Assembly: GCA_947632455.1 (NCBI GenBank)
Contig: CANRPK010000009.1
Coordinates: forward strand, 1 to 41,184
Source: an uncultured Bacilli bacterium
Lineage (GTDB): Bacteria > Bacillota_I > Bacilli_A > RF39 > UBA660
DNA length: 41,184 bases
Direction of reading: 5' to 3'
Part shown: piece by piece, positions 1 through 7,707 of the stretch
How the letters are laid out: each line of letters begins with the position of its first letter
Position numbering within the stretch: the first letter of the stretch is position 1
Program-made: the position numbers and the translations under genes
Notes under the pieces: model-generated
What the model was told of the DNA's origin: nothing
The model's input: the letters and a program-made list of their open reading frames with translations, nothing else
The model's database searches: none

Positions 1-91
1 ACTAAACTCTTGTGCTTTTTTTGTAAATACAAATTTATTAAAACTAAAGACTTTTTGGCAGAAATTTGGTACAATAAAATTGGTGGTAAAC
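1..91 (+). promoter_or_regulatory. tail of an upstream terminator and recO promoter
   Basis: Bases 10-23 (CTTGTGC followed by T's) look like the 3' arm and T-run of a terminator whose 5' arm lies outside the window. An extended -10 (TGG then TACAAT, 67-75) is followed after six bases by GGTGGT at 82-87, which acts as the ribosome binding site for the ATG at 92. No good -35 box is seen. Confidence 0.5.
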
Positions 92-811
92 ATGATAAGA
101 GAAGTTGAAGGAATGATTGTAAAAGAAATACCTTATGGAGAAACATCAAAAATAATTCATCTTTTAACTAATGAAGGTATTTTAGGAATTATGTGTAAAG
201 GGGCAAGAAGTTTAAAAAGTCCTTTTAGAGCGACAACTTTAAAGTTTACTTATGGGAAGTTTAATATATATTATAAAGAAAATAAATTATCTACTTTAAG
301 TAGTGTAGATATAATTAATCCTTTAACTAATATTAAAAATGATATTGTATTACTTAGTTATTTAAATTATATAACTGAACTTACTTTACAAGTAATAAAA
401 CAAAGTAATGAAAATATATATGAAGATTATTTAGCCGTGATTTTAAAGATAGAAGAGGGATTAGATCCTTTAATAATGAGTAATATATTGGAGATAAAGT
501 ATTTAGATTATTTAGGGGTAGGACTTAATTTGGATTCTTGTGTATCATGTGGAAGTAAGGCTAATATTTTAACTATTGATGGAGATAGAGGGGGTTATGT
601 ATGTCAAAAGTGCTATCAAAATGAAATAATCGTGGAACCTAAAAGTATAGAATTATTAAGAATGTATTATTATGTTGATATAAAAAGTATTTCTAAGCTT
701 AAGATAAGTTCAAAAGTTAGAGAAGAAATAAATAGATTTTTAGATACTTATTATGATAGATATACAGGGTTATATTTAAAAAGCAAAAATTTTTTAAAAA
801 AATTGGAATAG
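92..811 (+). CDS. recO: DNA repair protein RecO
   Basis: RecO helps load RecA on single-stranded DNA in the RecFOR recombinational repair pathway. The protein (239 aa) has the RecO N-terminal OB-fold start (EVEGMIVKEIPYGETSKII, then GILGIMCKGARS) and a later zinc-finger-like CxxC pair (CVSCGSK and CQKC) within a helical C-terminal part. The length is normal for the family. The frame is open up to a TTG at 80, but the ATG at 92 has GGTGGT four bases upstream, while the TTG lies only five bases after the -10 box. It is the first gene after an apparent upstream terminator, and the unknown membrane protein follows after about 50 bases. Confidence 0.93.
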   Translation: MIREVEGMIVKEIPYGETSKIIHLLTNEGILGIMCKGARSLKSPFRATTLKFTYGKFNIYYKENKLSTLSSVDIINPLTNIKNDIVLLSYLNYITELTLQVIKQSNENIYEDYLAVILKIEEGLDPLIMSNILEIKYLDYLGVGLNLDSCVSCGSKANILTIDGDRGGYVCQKCYQNEIIVEPKSIELLRMYYYVDIKSISKLKISSKVREEINRFLDTYYDRYTGLYLKSKNFLKKLE

Positions 812-863
812 TTTGTAGTATTTAGAGATTTTTTTTGATAGAATTAAGATAGAGGTGAGTTAT

Positions 864-2243
864 ATGGAAGAAAATGAAAATTATGAGGGTTTTTTAAATG
901 TAAATAAGTCAAGAAAATGGAAATTTCTTATTTGTAGTCTTTTAATTATTATCGCGGTGGGAGTAGGTTTATATGTAGGGTTTAATAAATTAACTTCTAA
1001 TCCTATGTTAGTTTATAAGATGGCTCTTAATAATTTTTATAATGAAATAAAAGAAGATTTTAAAAATGTTAAGCCACAAGAATTTTTTATTGATGCTTTA
1101 AATGAACCTTTTACAATCAATTTAAATACTAAAATAGCAACTAATCAGACAGAATTAAAACTTTTAGAAAATATTAAATATGATATTAATATAGGATTTG
1201 ATTATCCTAAAAAACAAGCTATGGCTAGTCTTAGTTTGAGTGATAGTAATGACCCAATAATTAAAGTTTTAGGCGCTATAATGAATGATAGTGTATATGT
1301 TAAAAGTGATGAGATTTTTGATAAAGTAATAAAAATAGGGGAATATGATGTATTTGATAATTTAAAAGAATATTCTGATAATTTAGATTATAGTTATAAA
1401 GGTAATATTAATGAAGATATAGTGGAAGCAACTAAAGAAATTAAAAACATATTAATAGATAGTCTAGATAGTAAGAATTTTAAAATAAGTAATGCTAAAA
1501 TCAAAGTTGATAATAAAAATGTTAAAGTTAAGAAAGTTACTTATACATTAAATAAAACAGATTTAGAAAATACTTTAAAAGATATTTTAACTAAAGTAAG
1601 TGATAATAGTAGTATTCTAGATGTTTTAGCTTATGTTAGTTCAAAACCTAAAACAGATTTAAGAGAAAGTCTTGATTATTTAGCTAAAAACTTAGATTTA
1701 GATTTAGAAAAATTAGTTATTGATGTTTATGCTAATACTTGGAATAAAGTTGTTAAAATGGATTTATTTATTGATAATGAAAAACTAATGGTTTATGAAA
1801 AAGAAAACGATGATGATAAGATTACAATAGAAATGGAAGATCAAACATTAGAGATTATTGGTAATGATAAAGAAAGTACAATAACTTTAAAAGAGCTTGG
1901 TGAAGATGTTTTAAAAATTATAGTAGATGGAGATGCTCAAAGCTTAGATATAGTTTTTGATTATGAGACAACATATTTAGAATTGAAATTAGATAATATG
2001 GTTAATAATGAAAATAAGTCTAGTCAAGATTTTGAATTAAGTTTAAGTGACAGCGAAGAAAATGTGAAGATAGATTTAGAAGGTAGTTTAAGTATCTTAA
2101 AAGGTGAAATAGAAGTGGTAGATACCTCAAATAGTATTTTATATACGGATATTAGTGAAAAAGATATGGCAAAAATGTCTGATAATTTAAATAAATTAAT
2201 CGAAGGACTTAATTTGACAAATTTATTTTCAGAGATGATTTAA
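864..2243 (+). CDS. unknown membrane-anchored extracytoplasmic protein
   Basis: I do not recognise a family. The 459-aa protein has a short charged N-terminus, one membrane segment at about residues 20-42 (FLICSLLIIIAVGVGLYVGF), and then a long, acidic, lysine-rich region predicted to lie outside the cell. That region resembles the repetitive beta-rich build of bacterial surface proteins. It has no Cys after the membrane segment, so it is not a lipoprotein. The start is the ATG at 864, six bases after AGAGGTG. The track frame also allows a GTG at 855, but that codon lies within the ribosome binding site. A strong terminator follows at once. Confidence 0.75.
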   Translation: MEENENYEGFLNVNKSRKWKFLICSLLIIIAVGVGLYVGFNKLTSNPMLVYKMALNNFYNEIKEDFKNVKPQEFFIDALNEPFTINLNTKIATNQTELKLLENIKYDINIGFDYPKKQAMASLSLSDSNDPIIKVLGAIMNDSVYVKSDEIFDKVIKIGEYDVFDNLKEYSDNLDYSYKGNINEDIVEATKEIKNILIDSLDSKNFKISNAKIKVDNKNVKVKKVTYTLNKTDLENTLKDILTKVSDNSSILDVLAYVSSKPKTDLRESLDYLAKNLDLDLEKLVIDVYANTWNKVVKMDLFIDNEKLMVYEKENDDDKITIEMEDQTLEIIGNDKESTITLKELGEDVLKIIVDGDAQSLDIVFDYETTYLELKLDNMVNNENKSSQDFELSLSDSEENVKIDLEGSLSILKGEIEVVDTSNSILYTDISEKDMAKMSDNLNKLIEGLNLTNLFSEMI

Positions 2244-2264
2244 GGTAACATTGTTACCTTTTTC
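2244..2264 (+). terminator. intrinsic terminator after the membrane protein
   Basis: The arms GGTAAC (2244-2249) and GTTACC (2253-2258) pair perfectly around the loop ATT, followed by TTTTTC. It starts on the base after the stop codon. Confidence 0.85.
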
Positions 2265-2278
2265 TTTGGGCTAAAATT

Positions 2279-2299
2279 TGATATAATAAAGATGGTGAT
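2279..2299 (+). promoter_or_regulatory. dgt promoter with ribosome binding site at the transcription start
   Basis: An extended -10 box (TGA then TATAAT, 2279-2287) is followed after exactly six bases by GGTGAT (2294-2299), and the ATG starts at 2304. The expected transcription start falls on or next to the first G of GGTGAT. This leaves a leader of about ten bases. Confidence 0.6.
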
Positions 2300-2303
2300 A
2301 ATA

Positions 2304-3428
2304 ATGAATGAAAAGATAAAAAAACAGATGATGAAACATAATGAAGCTTTAAGTAAGTATGCGACTAAAGATGATGAAGCTATTTATTTAAAGCCAGAGG
2401 ATAATGATATTAGACCACCTTTTTTTCATGATATAGATAGAATTATTTATTCATTAGCGTTTATTCGTTACCAAGATAAAACGCAAGTTTTTGCCACAGT
2501 AAAACACGATCATATATCTAAAAGAATGATCCATGTACAATTTGTAAGTAAAATAGCCAGAACTATAGGAAGAGCTTTAGGACTTAATGAAGATTTAATT
2601 GAGGCCGCGGCTTTAGGCCATGATTTAGGGCATGTACCTTTTGGACATCAAGGAGAAAAGATATTAAATGAAATTAGTTTAAAATATAATGAGGGTTATT
2701 TTAATCATAATATTCAAAGTGTAAGAAATTTAATGATGGTTGAAAATTATGGCAAAGGATTAAATATTAGTGTACAGGTGTTAGATGCAATAATGTGCCA
2801 TAATGGGGAAATAGCTTTAGGCAAATATGAACCAAGCATAAAGGATACTGCAGAATTTATGAAAGAATATAATGATACTTATAAAGATAAAATGGCTAAT
2901 TTAAAATTAAAACCTATGACTTTAGAAGGATGTGTAGTAAGAATAAGTGATTTAATTGCTTATTTAGGTCGGGATATTGATGATGCTATAAGATTAAATT
3001 TACTTAAGAGAGAAGATATTCCAGAGAATATAACTAAAGTTTTAGGTGATAATACTAAAGATATTGTTAATACTTGTATTTTAGATATTATAAATAATAG
3101 TTATGATAAAAATTATATATTACTTAGTGAAGAAGTATTTAAGGCAATCGAAGATTTAAAGAAATTTAATTATGAGTATATATATAATAAAGCGATGACT
3201 AAAGAATATTTTGAAGAATTAAAGATGATGTTTAATACTTTATTTGAAAAATATTTAGAAGATTTAAATAATAATAATCAAAAATCTTTAATAATTAGCT
3301 CATATTTAAAAAATATGAATCAGAATTATATAGATAATAATACTAAAGAAAGAATAGTAATTGATTATATCGCAGGAATGACTGATGAATTTTTTATTAG
3401 AGAATATGAAAAAATAAGTAAGAGGTAA
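2304..3428 (+). CDS. dGTPase-like HD-domain triphosphohydrolase
   Basis: This family hydrolyses dGTP (or other dNTPs) to nucleoside and tripolyphosphate and helps control dNTP pools. The metal-binding HD signature is visible as H77, H106-D107 (ALGHDLGHVPFGHQG) and D216 (RISDLIAYLGRD). The N-terminal DIRPPFFHDIDRIIYS and RYQDKTQVF segments are typical of dGTPases of the Gram-positive type. At 374 aa the protein is a little shorter than E. coli Dgt. GGTGAT four bases upstream supports the ATG at 2304 over the upstream ATG at 2292. It is followed one base later by recX. The HD family match is sure, but the exact nucleotide preference is inferred. Confidence 0.88.
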   Translation: MNEKIKKQMMKHNEALSKYATKDDEAIYLKPEDNDIRPPFFHDIDRIIYSLAFIRYQDKTQVFATVKHDHISKRMIHVQFVSKIARTIGRALGLNEDLIEAAALGHDLGHVPFGHQGEKILNEISLKYNEGYFNHNIQSVRNLMMVENYGKGLNISVQVLDAIMCHNGEIALGKYEPSIKDTAEFMKEYNDTYKDKMANLKLKPMTLEGCVVRISDLIAYLGRDIDDAIRLNLLKREDIPENITKVLGDNTKDIVNTCILDIINNSYDKNYILLSEEVFKAIEDLKKFNYEYIYNKAMTKEYFEELKMMFNTLFEKYLEDLNNNNQKSLIISSYLKNMNQNYIDNNTKERIVIDYIAGMTDEFFIREYEKISKR

Positions 3429-3429
3429 G

Positions 3430-4200
3430 ATGAAAATATTAAAATATAAAAAAGTAAAAAGTAATTTATATAAAGTATATACTGATAAAGATGAATATAT
3501 GATATATGATGATATCATAATTAAATATGAATTATTATTAAAAAAAGAAATTACAGATAAAGAATGGGAAAAGTTACTTCAAGAAAATAATTTATTAGAA
3601 GCTTATTATGAAGGGTTAAAGGCTATAAATGTTAAATTAAGATGTAAAAAAGAATTAAAAAATTTACTTTTAAAAAAAGGATTTAATACTAAAGAAATTC
3701 AGTATGCGATAGAAAAATTAAGTAAAGATGGTTATTTAGATAATAAAGTATATATTGAGGCTTATATACATGATATGTTAAATCTTTATGTAGTGGGAGA
3801 AAATAAAATAAAAGATGATTTAATTGATTTAGGCTTTGATATTAAAGAAATTGAAATATATTTAGATAGTGTAGATAAAGATATATATAGAGATAAAATT
3901 AAAAAATATATTGATAAAAAATTAAAAGCAAATAAGAAGAGTGAAAAAGAATTTAAAAATAAAATACTAAATGAATTAATTAAAAAGGGCTTTAATAAAG
4001 AAGATATTAATGATTATTTAGGAAAAGTTAAAATTGCGATTGATGAAGGGGAAATAGAGAAAATAGTAATAAGATTATATAAGAAATATATAGTTAAATA
4101 TGATTTAGGGGTAACTAAAATTAAGATAAGAAATTATTTATATACTAAGGGATATGATGGTATAGATATAGATGAATACATAAAAAAAGCTTCGATTTGA
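3430..4200 (+). CDS. recX: RecX-family regulatory protein
   Basis: RecX binds RecA filaments and modulates recombination. The 256-aa protein contains the repeated three-helix RecX modules: LRCKKELKNLLLKKGF, IQYAIEKLSKDGYLDN, GENKIKDDLIDLGFD and later FKNKILNELIKKGFNKED. It is very rich in Lys, Ile and Asp. It begins one base after dgt and is probably co-transcribed with it. Its TGA stop (4200) lies in the first three bases of the insertion sequence. Removing the element and one target copy regenerates the same TGA, so the protein is intact. Together with recO in the same cluster it suggests a RecA-related function. Confidence 0.85.
   Translation: MKILKYKKVKSNLYKVYTDKDEYMIYDDIIIKYELLLKKEITDKEWEKLLQENNLLEAYYEGLKAINVKLRCKKELKNLLLKKGFNTKEIQYAIEKLSKDGYLDNKVYIEAYIHDMLNLYVVGENKIKDDLIDLGFDIKEIEIYLDSVDKDIYRDKIKKYIDKKLKANKKSEKEFKNKILNELIKKGFNKEDINDYLGKVKIAIDEGEIEKIVIRLYKKYIVKYDLGVTKIKIRNYLYTKGYDGIDIDEYIKKASI
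4195..4197. repeat. IS target site duplication, left copy (ATT)
   Basis: The ATT here is matched by ATT at 5465-5467, directly outside the right inverted repeat. A three-base duplication is usual for the IS3 family. Confidence 0.8.
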
Positions 4201-4238
4201 TGTGAACCCCAATTAGGAGACATCAAAAAAAGCAGTTT
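4198..4238 (+). repeat. IS terminal inverted repeat, orfB end
   Basis: It begins TGATGTGAACCCC and ends in the 20-base stretch 4219-4238, which is the exact reverse complement of 5424-5443. Seven mismatches all lie in the outer half. Confidence 0.9.
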
Positions 4239-4265
4239 AAAAGAGAAAATTTATTTTTCTCTTTT
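4239..4265. terminator. bidirectional terminator inside the IS, overlapping the orfB stop
   Basis: The arms AAAAGAGAAAA (4239-4249) and TTTTCTCTTTT (4255-4265) pair over 11 bases around a five-base loop. A further T follows on the plus strand and AAACTGC plus a T-run on the minus strand. It can stop orfB transcription and read-through from recX. Confidence 0.65.
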
Positions 4266-5122
4266 TGTGTAAGTTTTTCTCTTTTTCTTAACTTTTGACT
4301 TTAATCTTGTTGTGTTATAAAATAATATCCATTCTTCTACAAGTTGAATATATTCTTGTAAAGATGTAATATTATTATTGTACAAAGTTTCTTTTTTTAG
4401 AAGAGCATGCCAGCTTTCTATTGGAGAATCATCTATTGGAGTACCTTTTCTACTCATAGAAATTTGTATTCCATTTGATTCACATATAGCTTTGTACTCA
4501 TAAGATGTATATTGGAATCCTTGATCACTGTGAATGATAAGTCCGTGTACATCTTTTTCTTTTTCTATCGCTTCATTTAAAGTATCAACAACTAATTTTA
4601 TATCATTTCTTTTAGATATTTGATATGCAACTACATGTCTATCATATAAATCTATTATTGTGGATAAATATGCCCTTGAACCTTTAAATATTAAATATGT
4701 TACATCTGTGTCCCATATCTTATTTGGAGCATCAGTCGTAAAATTTCTATTTAATAAATTTGGTTTAACATTATCTTCAATTCTTTCATTTTTATTTTTC
4801 TTTTTTGATTTTCTTACATATTCAGCCATTAAATTATATTTTTTCATTATTCTTAATACCTTCTTCCCATTCATAACTACACCATACTTTTGGAGTAGGC
4901 CTTCAACTATCCTTCGATAACCATATGTACCTTTGGAATCATCAAATATTTCTTTAATAATTAAATAATCATAATAATCAGGATCTTCCTTATTTCTATA
5001 CTTATAATAAGTTTTAGGGCTTATATTAAGTACGGCACACATGTTAGTAAGTTTATAATTATTTCTATATAAATTTATAAATGTTACTTTCTCTCTCGTT
5101 GTGCCTTGAGGAAGGCCTGGTA
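4251..5122 (-). CDS. IS3-family transposase, catalytic part (OrfB)
   Basis: OrfB is the DDE (rve) integrase-like catalytic half of the transposase. An HTH_21-like start (ISPKTYYKY, then GTYGYRRI) is followed by the catalytic core: first Asp in WDTDVTYL, second Asp in IIHSDQGFQYTS, and Glu in DDSPIESWHALLKKE. The first ATG is at 5042, but the frame is open and conserved-looking up to 5122 (IPGLPQGTTREKVTFI). The expected product is therefore an OrfAB fusion made by -1 slippage at 5123-5129. No damaging stops are seen, so the enzyme is probably functional. Confidence 0.92.
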
Positions 5123-5380
5123 TTTTTTTAATATCTCATATCTTTCTTTCCAATCTTCTTTAGTTAAATCTTTTTCTTTTTGTCTACCACGTTTTTTACC
5201 TTGATTAGGATACATCTCAGGATGAAGAATTTTTTTTAATTTCCAACCTCTAATAGTTTTGGCCGGAATATTTCGCTCTCTAGATATTTGCAAACTAGAC
5301 TTACCAGTCATCAGCTCTGATAATACTTCTGATATAATTTCTTCATTATATTTATTAAATTTTTGCCCTTTTGAAGCCAT
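5084..5380 (-). CDS. IS3-family transposase, DNA-binding part (OrfA)
   Basis: OrfA (98 aa) is the helix-turn-helix part that recognises the element ends. The visible features are the HTH region (LMTGKSSLQISRERNIPAKTIRGWK, with the recognition helix near residues 35-48) and a basic, coiled-coil-prone C-terminus. The start ATG at 5380 is preceded by AAGGAGG (5390-5396). Its 3' end overlaps the -1 frame of orfB by about 40 bases and contains the slippery A-run. In the family OrfA alone can repress transposition, while the fusion is the transposase. Confidence 0.9.
   Translation of the reverse strand: MASKGQKFNKYNEEIISEVLSELMTGKSSLQISRERNIPAKTIRGWKLKKILHPEMYPNQGKKRGRQKEKDLTKEDWKERYEILKKYQAFLKAQRERK
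5123..5129 (-). other. programmed -1 frameshift site of the IS
   Basis: On the minus strand orfA reads TTA AAA AAA TAC, so the slippery heptamer is A AAA AAA. After a -1 slip the frame continues through orfB without a stop. This is the usual IS3-family arrangement. A downstream stimulating structure was not worked out. Confidence 0.75.
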
Positions 5381-5383
5381 TAA

Positions 5384-5412
5384 AATACACCTCCTTTCAG
5401 AGGTGTATTATA
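5384..5412 (-). promoter_or_regulatory. transposase promoter and hairpin over the orfA ribosome binding site
   Basis: On the minus strand a TATAAT -10 (5407-5412) predicts a start near 5400. A perfect 10-base inverted repeat (arms 5384-5393 and 5400-5409, six-base loop) covers part of AAGGAGG (5390-5396). A transcript started at the element's own promoter lacks most of the upstream arm. A read-through transcript from prsA has both arms and would hide the ribosome binding site. Confidence 0.6.
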
Positions 5413-5423
5413 ACACTTATATA

Positions 5424-5464
5424 AAACTGCTTTTTTTGATGTCTACTATGAGGGGTGCAGTTCA
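5424..5464 (-). repeat. IS terminal inverted repeat, orfA end
   Basis: Read on the minus strand it begins TGAACTGCACCCC, close to the known IS150 end. It pairs with 4198-4238. Confidence 0.9.
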
Positions 5465-5467
5465 ATT
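5465..5467. repeat. IS target site duplication, right copy (ATT)
   Basis: This is the partner of the ATT at 4195-4197. With one copy and the element removed, the flanks join into a perfect terminator hairpin. Confidence 0.8.
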
Positions 5468-5476
5468 TGAAGCTTT

Positions 5477-6505
5477 TTAATTATTGTTACGAGCACTATT
5501 AATTAAGTTATTCATATAATTGCCATATTGGCTTTTTAATTCACTATCAATAATGTCTAAATCATATTTTTTGCGATAATATTGAAGAGCATCAACAGCA
5601 TAAGAATTAGAATCTTCAGAAGATAATTTATCTTCAACAATAGCTTCATTCATTTCTTCTAAAGCTTCATCATAACTTTTCTTTTCACCAGTTTTGGTTT
5701 TTAGAATTACATGATATCCAGCTTCAGTAGTAATTAATTCAGTAGAGTATTCTCCATCTTTTAATTTAGCTGCAGCCTCAACTAATTCATCATATTGATT
5801 ATTAAGTGAGCCTAAATTAATTTCTCCTAATGAACCACCATCATTTTTAGTACCATCATCTTGAGAATATTTCTTAGCTAATTCACTAAATTTAGCAGCA
5901 ACATCTTCTTTAGCTTTTTTAGCCTTATCAAGTTCTTTAATAATAGTATTAATGGTTTCTTTAGCTTTATCTTCGGCTTCAGTTTTTTCATCATCTGTTG
6001 CAGTATCTGAAGTCTCAGCTTTAACTAAAATATGAGAAATAGTCATATTAGGATAAACACTATTTTCATAGTAATCTTTTAATTCTTTTTCAGTTATTTG
6101 ACTTTTAACATATTCTTCAATAGCTGTATTTTGTAAATAACTTAAATATAAACCTTTTTGATAAGCATCAAGAGAATTATAACCAAAATATGAAATATAA
6201 GTTAGCATATCGCTTTCACTTGAATAACTATCTTGTAATTGTTTAATAGCCATTTTAGCATAAGAATCAGCGCTTTCAATCTTTTCTTTAGGAAGTTCAG
6301 TTTCATAAATATATGTATCAACTAAAGTTACTAAAGAATTTAGTCCATAAGTATTTTTTACTTGTTCATAAAGATCGTTAACACTAATCATATGACCATC
6401 ATTAAATTTAACAACAGCTTCATCACCATTTGATAGAGTTGGTATTTTGCCACATCCACAAAGTAGTAAAGCAGATGCTCCAATTAATAATATTTTCTTT
6501 TTCAT
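5477..6505 (-). CDS. prsA: foldase lipoprotein PrsA (peptidyl-prolyl isomerase)
   Basis: PrsA is an extracytoplasmic chaperone and PPIase that helps secreted proteins fold at the membrane-wall interface. The 342-aa product begins MKKKILLIGASALLLCGCGK, a lipoprotein signal peptide with the lipid-accepting Cys near residue 18. A SurA-like N-terminal helical region follows, then a parvulin domain at about residues 155-265 (SHILVKAET, FSELAKKYSQDDGTKNDGG, GYHVILKT). The ATG at 6505 has TTGGAGG eight bases upstream. The longer open frame to 6556 would spoil the signal peptide. Its 3' end formed one arm of the terminator split by the IS. Confidence 0.93.
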   Translation of the reverse strand: MKKKILLIGASALLLCGCGKIPTLSNGDEAVVKFNDGHMISVNDLYEQVKNTYGLNSLVTLVDTYIYETELPKEKIESADSYAKMAIKQLQDSYSSESDMLTYISYFGYNSLDAYQKGLYLSYLQNTAIEEYVKSQITEKELKDYYENSVYPNMTISHILVKAETSDTATDDEKTEAEDKAKETINTIIKELDKAKKAKEDVAAKFSELAKKYSQDDGTKNDGGSLGEINLGSLNNQYDELVEAAAKLKDGEYSTELITTEAGYHVILKTKTGEKKSYDEALEEMNEAIVEDKLSSEDSNSYAVDALQYYRKKYDLDIIDSELKSQYGNYMNNLINSARNNN

Positions 6506-6527
6506 GTATTTTTCCTCCAATAACTTA

Positions 6528-6556
6528 ATTATAGCAACAACCTGGGAAAAACACAA
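6528..6556 (-). promoter_or_regulatory. prsA promoter
   Basis: On the minus strand TTGTGT (6551-6556) and TATAAT (6528-6533) are 17 bases apart, and the -10 is extended (TGC before it). The predicted start is near 6521, which gives a very short leader carrying GGAGG. Confidence 0.6.
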
Positions 6557-6683
6557 GATTTTTGTGAAAAATATTATACTTTTAGCTTTAAATAAGACTA
6601 GATAAAAAATAATAAATGCCTAGCACCAAAAATATATTTTAACGTAATATATAATGAAAAGACAAATAAAGGAGGAATGATTT

Positions 6684-6776
6684 ATGAATAACTGTGGATA
6701 TGGCAATGGTATTGGAGCCGCAATTATTTTAGTTTTATTTATTCTATTAATTATCATCGTAGGAGCATTCATTTAG
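6684..6776 (+). CDS. YjcZ-like small membrane protein (30 aa)
   Basis: The product reads MNNCGYGNGIGAA, then a hydrophobic run of Ile, Leu, Val and Phe to the end. A Gly/Asn/Tyr-rich head followed by one membrane helix is the pattern of YjcZ/YjcZ-like small sporulation proteins in Firmicutes. AAAGGAGGAATGA lies just upstream, which makes this a strong start in spite of the tiny size. A TATAAT at 6650-6655 has neither a sigma-A -35 nor an extended -10, so a sporulation sigma factor is possible. That is an inference only. Confidence 0.75.
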   Translation: MNNCGYGNGIGAAIILVLFILLIIIVGAFI

Positions 6777-6806
6777 TCTTTTTTAATAAAAACAAGGAGG
6801 TGTCCC

Positions 6807-6947
6807 ATGGGATGTTGTAGTAAAGGGAATTCTTCAAATAATTCTTCTTGTGGAAATAATGGAGGATTCGGTCTAGCCAATAGTGCATTTTTAATAATTG
6901 TTTTATATATTTTATTAGCAATAATTCTTGGCGGATATTTATTTTAA
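6807..6947 (+). CDS. second YjcZ-like small membrane protein (46 aa)
   Basis: The head is MGCCSKGNSSNNSSCGNN with three Cys, then GGFGLANSAFLIIVLYI leading into one hydrophobic segment to the end. It resembles the neighbour at 6684 in design (Gly/Asn/Ser/Cys-rich head plus a C-terminal helix). AAGGAGGTG sits five to seven bases before the ATG. It starts 30 bases after the first small gene and ends at a clear terminator, so the two probably form one transcript. A sporulation role is inferred from the family. Confidence 0.72.
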   Translation: MGCCSKGNSSNNSSCGNNGGFGLANSAFLIIVLYILLAIILGGYLF

Positions 6948-6965
6948 AGAGGGTAACCTCTTTTT
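6946..6965 (+). terminator. intrinsic terminator after the YjcZ-like pair
   Basis: The arms AAAGAGG (6946-6952) and CCTCTTT (6957-6963) flank the loop GTAA and are followed by T's. The 5' arm includes the last two bases of the stop codon. Confidence 0.8.
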
Positions 6966-6970
6966 ATTTG

Positions 6971-6999
6971 TTGACTTTTTAGAAGGCTTAATTTATAAT
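6971..6999 (+). promoter_or_regulatory. sigma-A promoter
   Basis: TTGACT (6971-6976) and TATAAT (6994-6999) are 17 bases apart, upstream of the gene at 7024. GAGG at 7015-7018 is its ribosome binding site. Confidence 0.8.
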
Positions 7000-7023
7000 A
7001 AATTTTAATTTAATGAGGTATAT

Positions 7024-7707
7024 ATGGTAAATAATTTTGAAAAAGTTTTATTAGAAGAAGCAAAAATTTATTTAAGAAAATCCAAAGAATTGGAACAAAA
7101 GATTGAGGAGTATCATAAAACTTATGATGACAGATCTAGTTTAAGTATTGATATTTTAAATCTTTCTAAGAAAATGTTGGAATTACAAGGAGCATTTAAT
7201 TATTATTTGAGAAGTTTAAAAGGAAAGTATGGATTTAAAGAAATTAGTTTAGTAGAAAGTTTAGATCCATATTTAAGTGCAATTTATGGGGCAACTAGAA
7301 TAGAACAATATGGATATAAAAATCTTTATACGAAAAATGGAAATAGTGTAAATGCTGTAACAATAATTGGAGATGCTGATATTATAGGTTTAGATAGTGA
7401 AAAAATATATTCACAAGAGCAATTAAGAGATATTATAGCTAAAATTAAAAATCGGGGAAAATCAATCGTACTGGGAATGATTTATGATGCTGATGCTCTT
7501 AGTGGTTTTAATAAATTAAAACTTAATATGGTGGGAAAAGATGGAAGAATTATGTATGCTTTAACTAAAGATGATGAATTAGGAGAGGTTGTACAAAATT
7601 TTGAAGATTATTTAAATCGTAATAATAGGCAAATTGATGATATACCAAATGATATAATTGTGCAGAATATTGAAGCTAGAAATTTTGGAAGAATAAGAGA
7701 GATATAA
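7024..7707 (+). CDS. unknown cytoplasmic protein (227 aa)
   Basis: I do not recognise a family. The N-terminal 70 residues are helical and coiled-coil-like (KSKELEQKIEEYHKTYDDR, then LSKKMLELQGAFNYYL). The rest is a mixed alpha/beta region with the segments NAVTIIGDADIIG and GKSIVLGMIYDADALSG. There is no signal peptide or membrane segment. It has its own strong promoter and its own terminator, so it is a single-gene unit next to the mraZ operon. The ATG at 7024 follows GAGG by five bases. Confidence 0.7.
   Translation: MVNNFEKVLLEEAKIYLRKSKELEQKIEEYHKTYDDRSSLSIDILNLSKKMLELQGAFNYYLRSLKGKYGFKEISLVESLDPYLSAIYGATRIEQYGYKNLYTKNGNSVNAVTIIGDADIIGLDSEKIYSQEQLRDIIAKIKNRGKSIVLGMIYDADALSGFNKLKLNMVGKDGRIMYALTKDDELGEVVQNFEDYLNRNNRQIDDIPNDIIVQNIEARNFGRIREI

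Larger units (their letters stand above)
4198..5464 (-). mobile_element. complete IS3-family (IS150-like) insertion sequence, 1267 bp
   Basis: The element has 41-bp terminal inverted repeats (34 of 41 bases match) that begin with TGA, like IS150-group ends, and the inner 20 bases are identical. It is flanked by a 3-bp direct repeat ATT (4195-4197 and 5465-5467), the usual IS3-family duplication. It carries orfA and orfB on the minus strand, joined by a likely -1 frameshift. All parts look intact, so it may be active. It sits between convergent recX and prsA, inside the loop of what was their shared terminator. Confidence 0.93.

Noticed and set aside
3306-3518. 70-codon reading frame on the minus strand
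   Set aside because: It overlaps the clear ends of dgt and recX and has an AT-driven Phe/Ile/Tyr composition.
4660-4920. 86-codon reading frame on the plus strand
   Set aside because: It is antisense to the transposase catalytic domain and has no family features.
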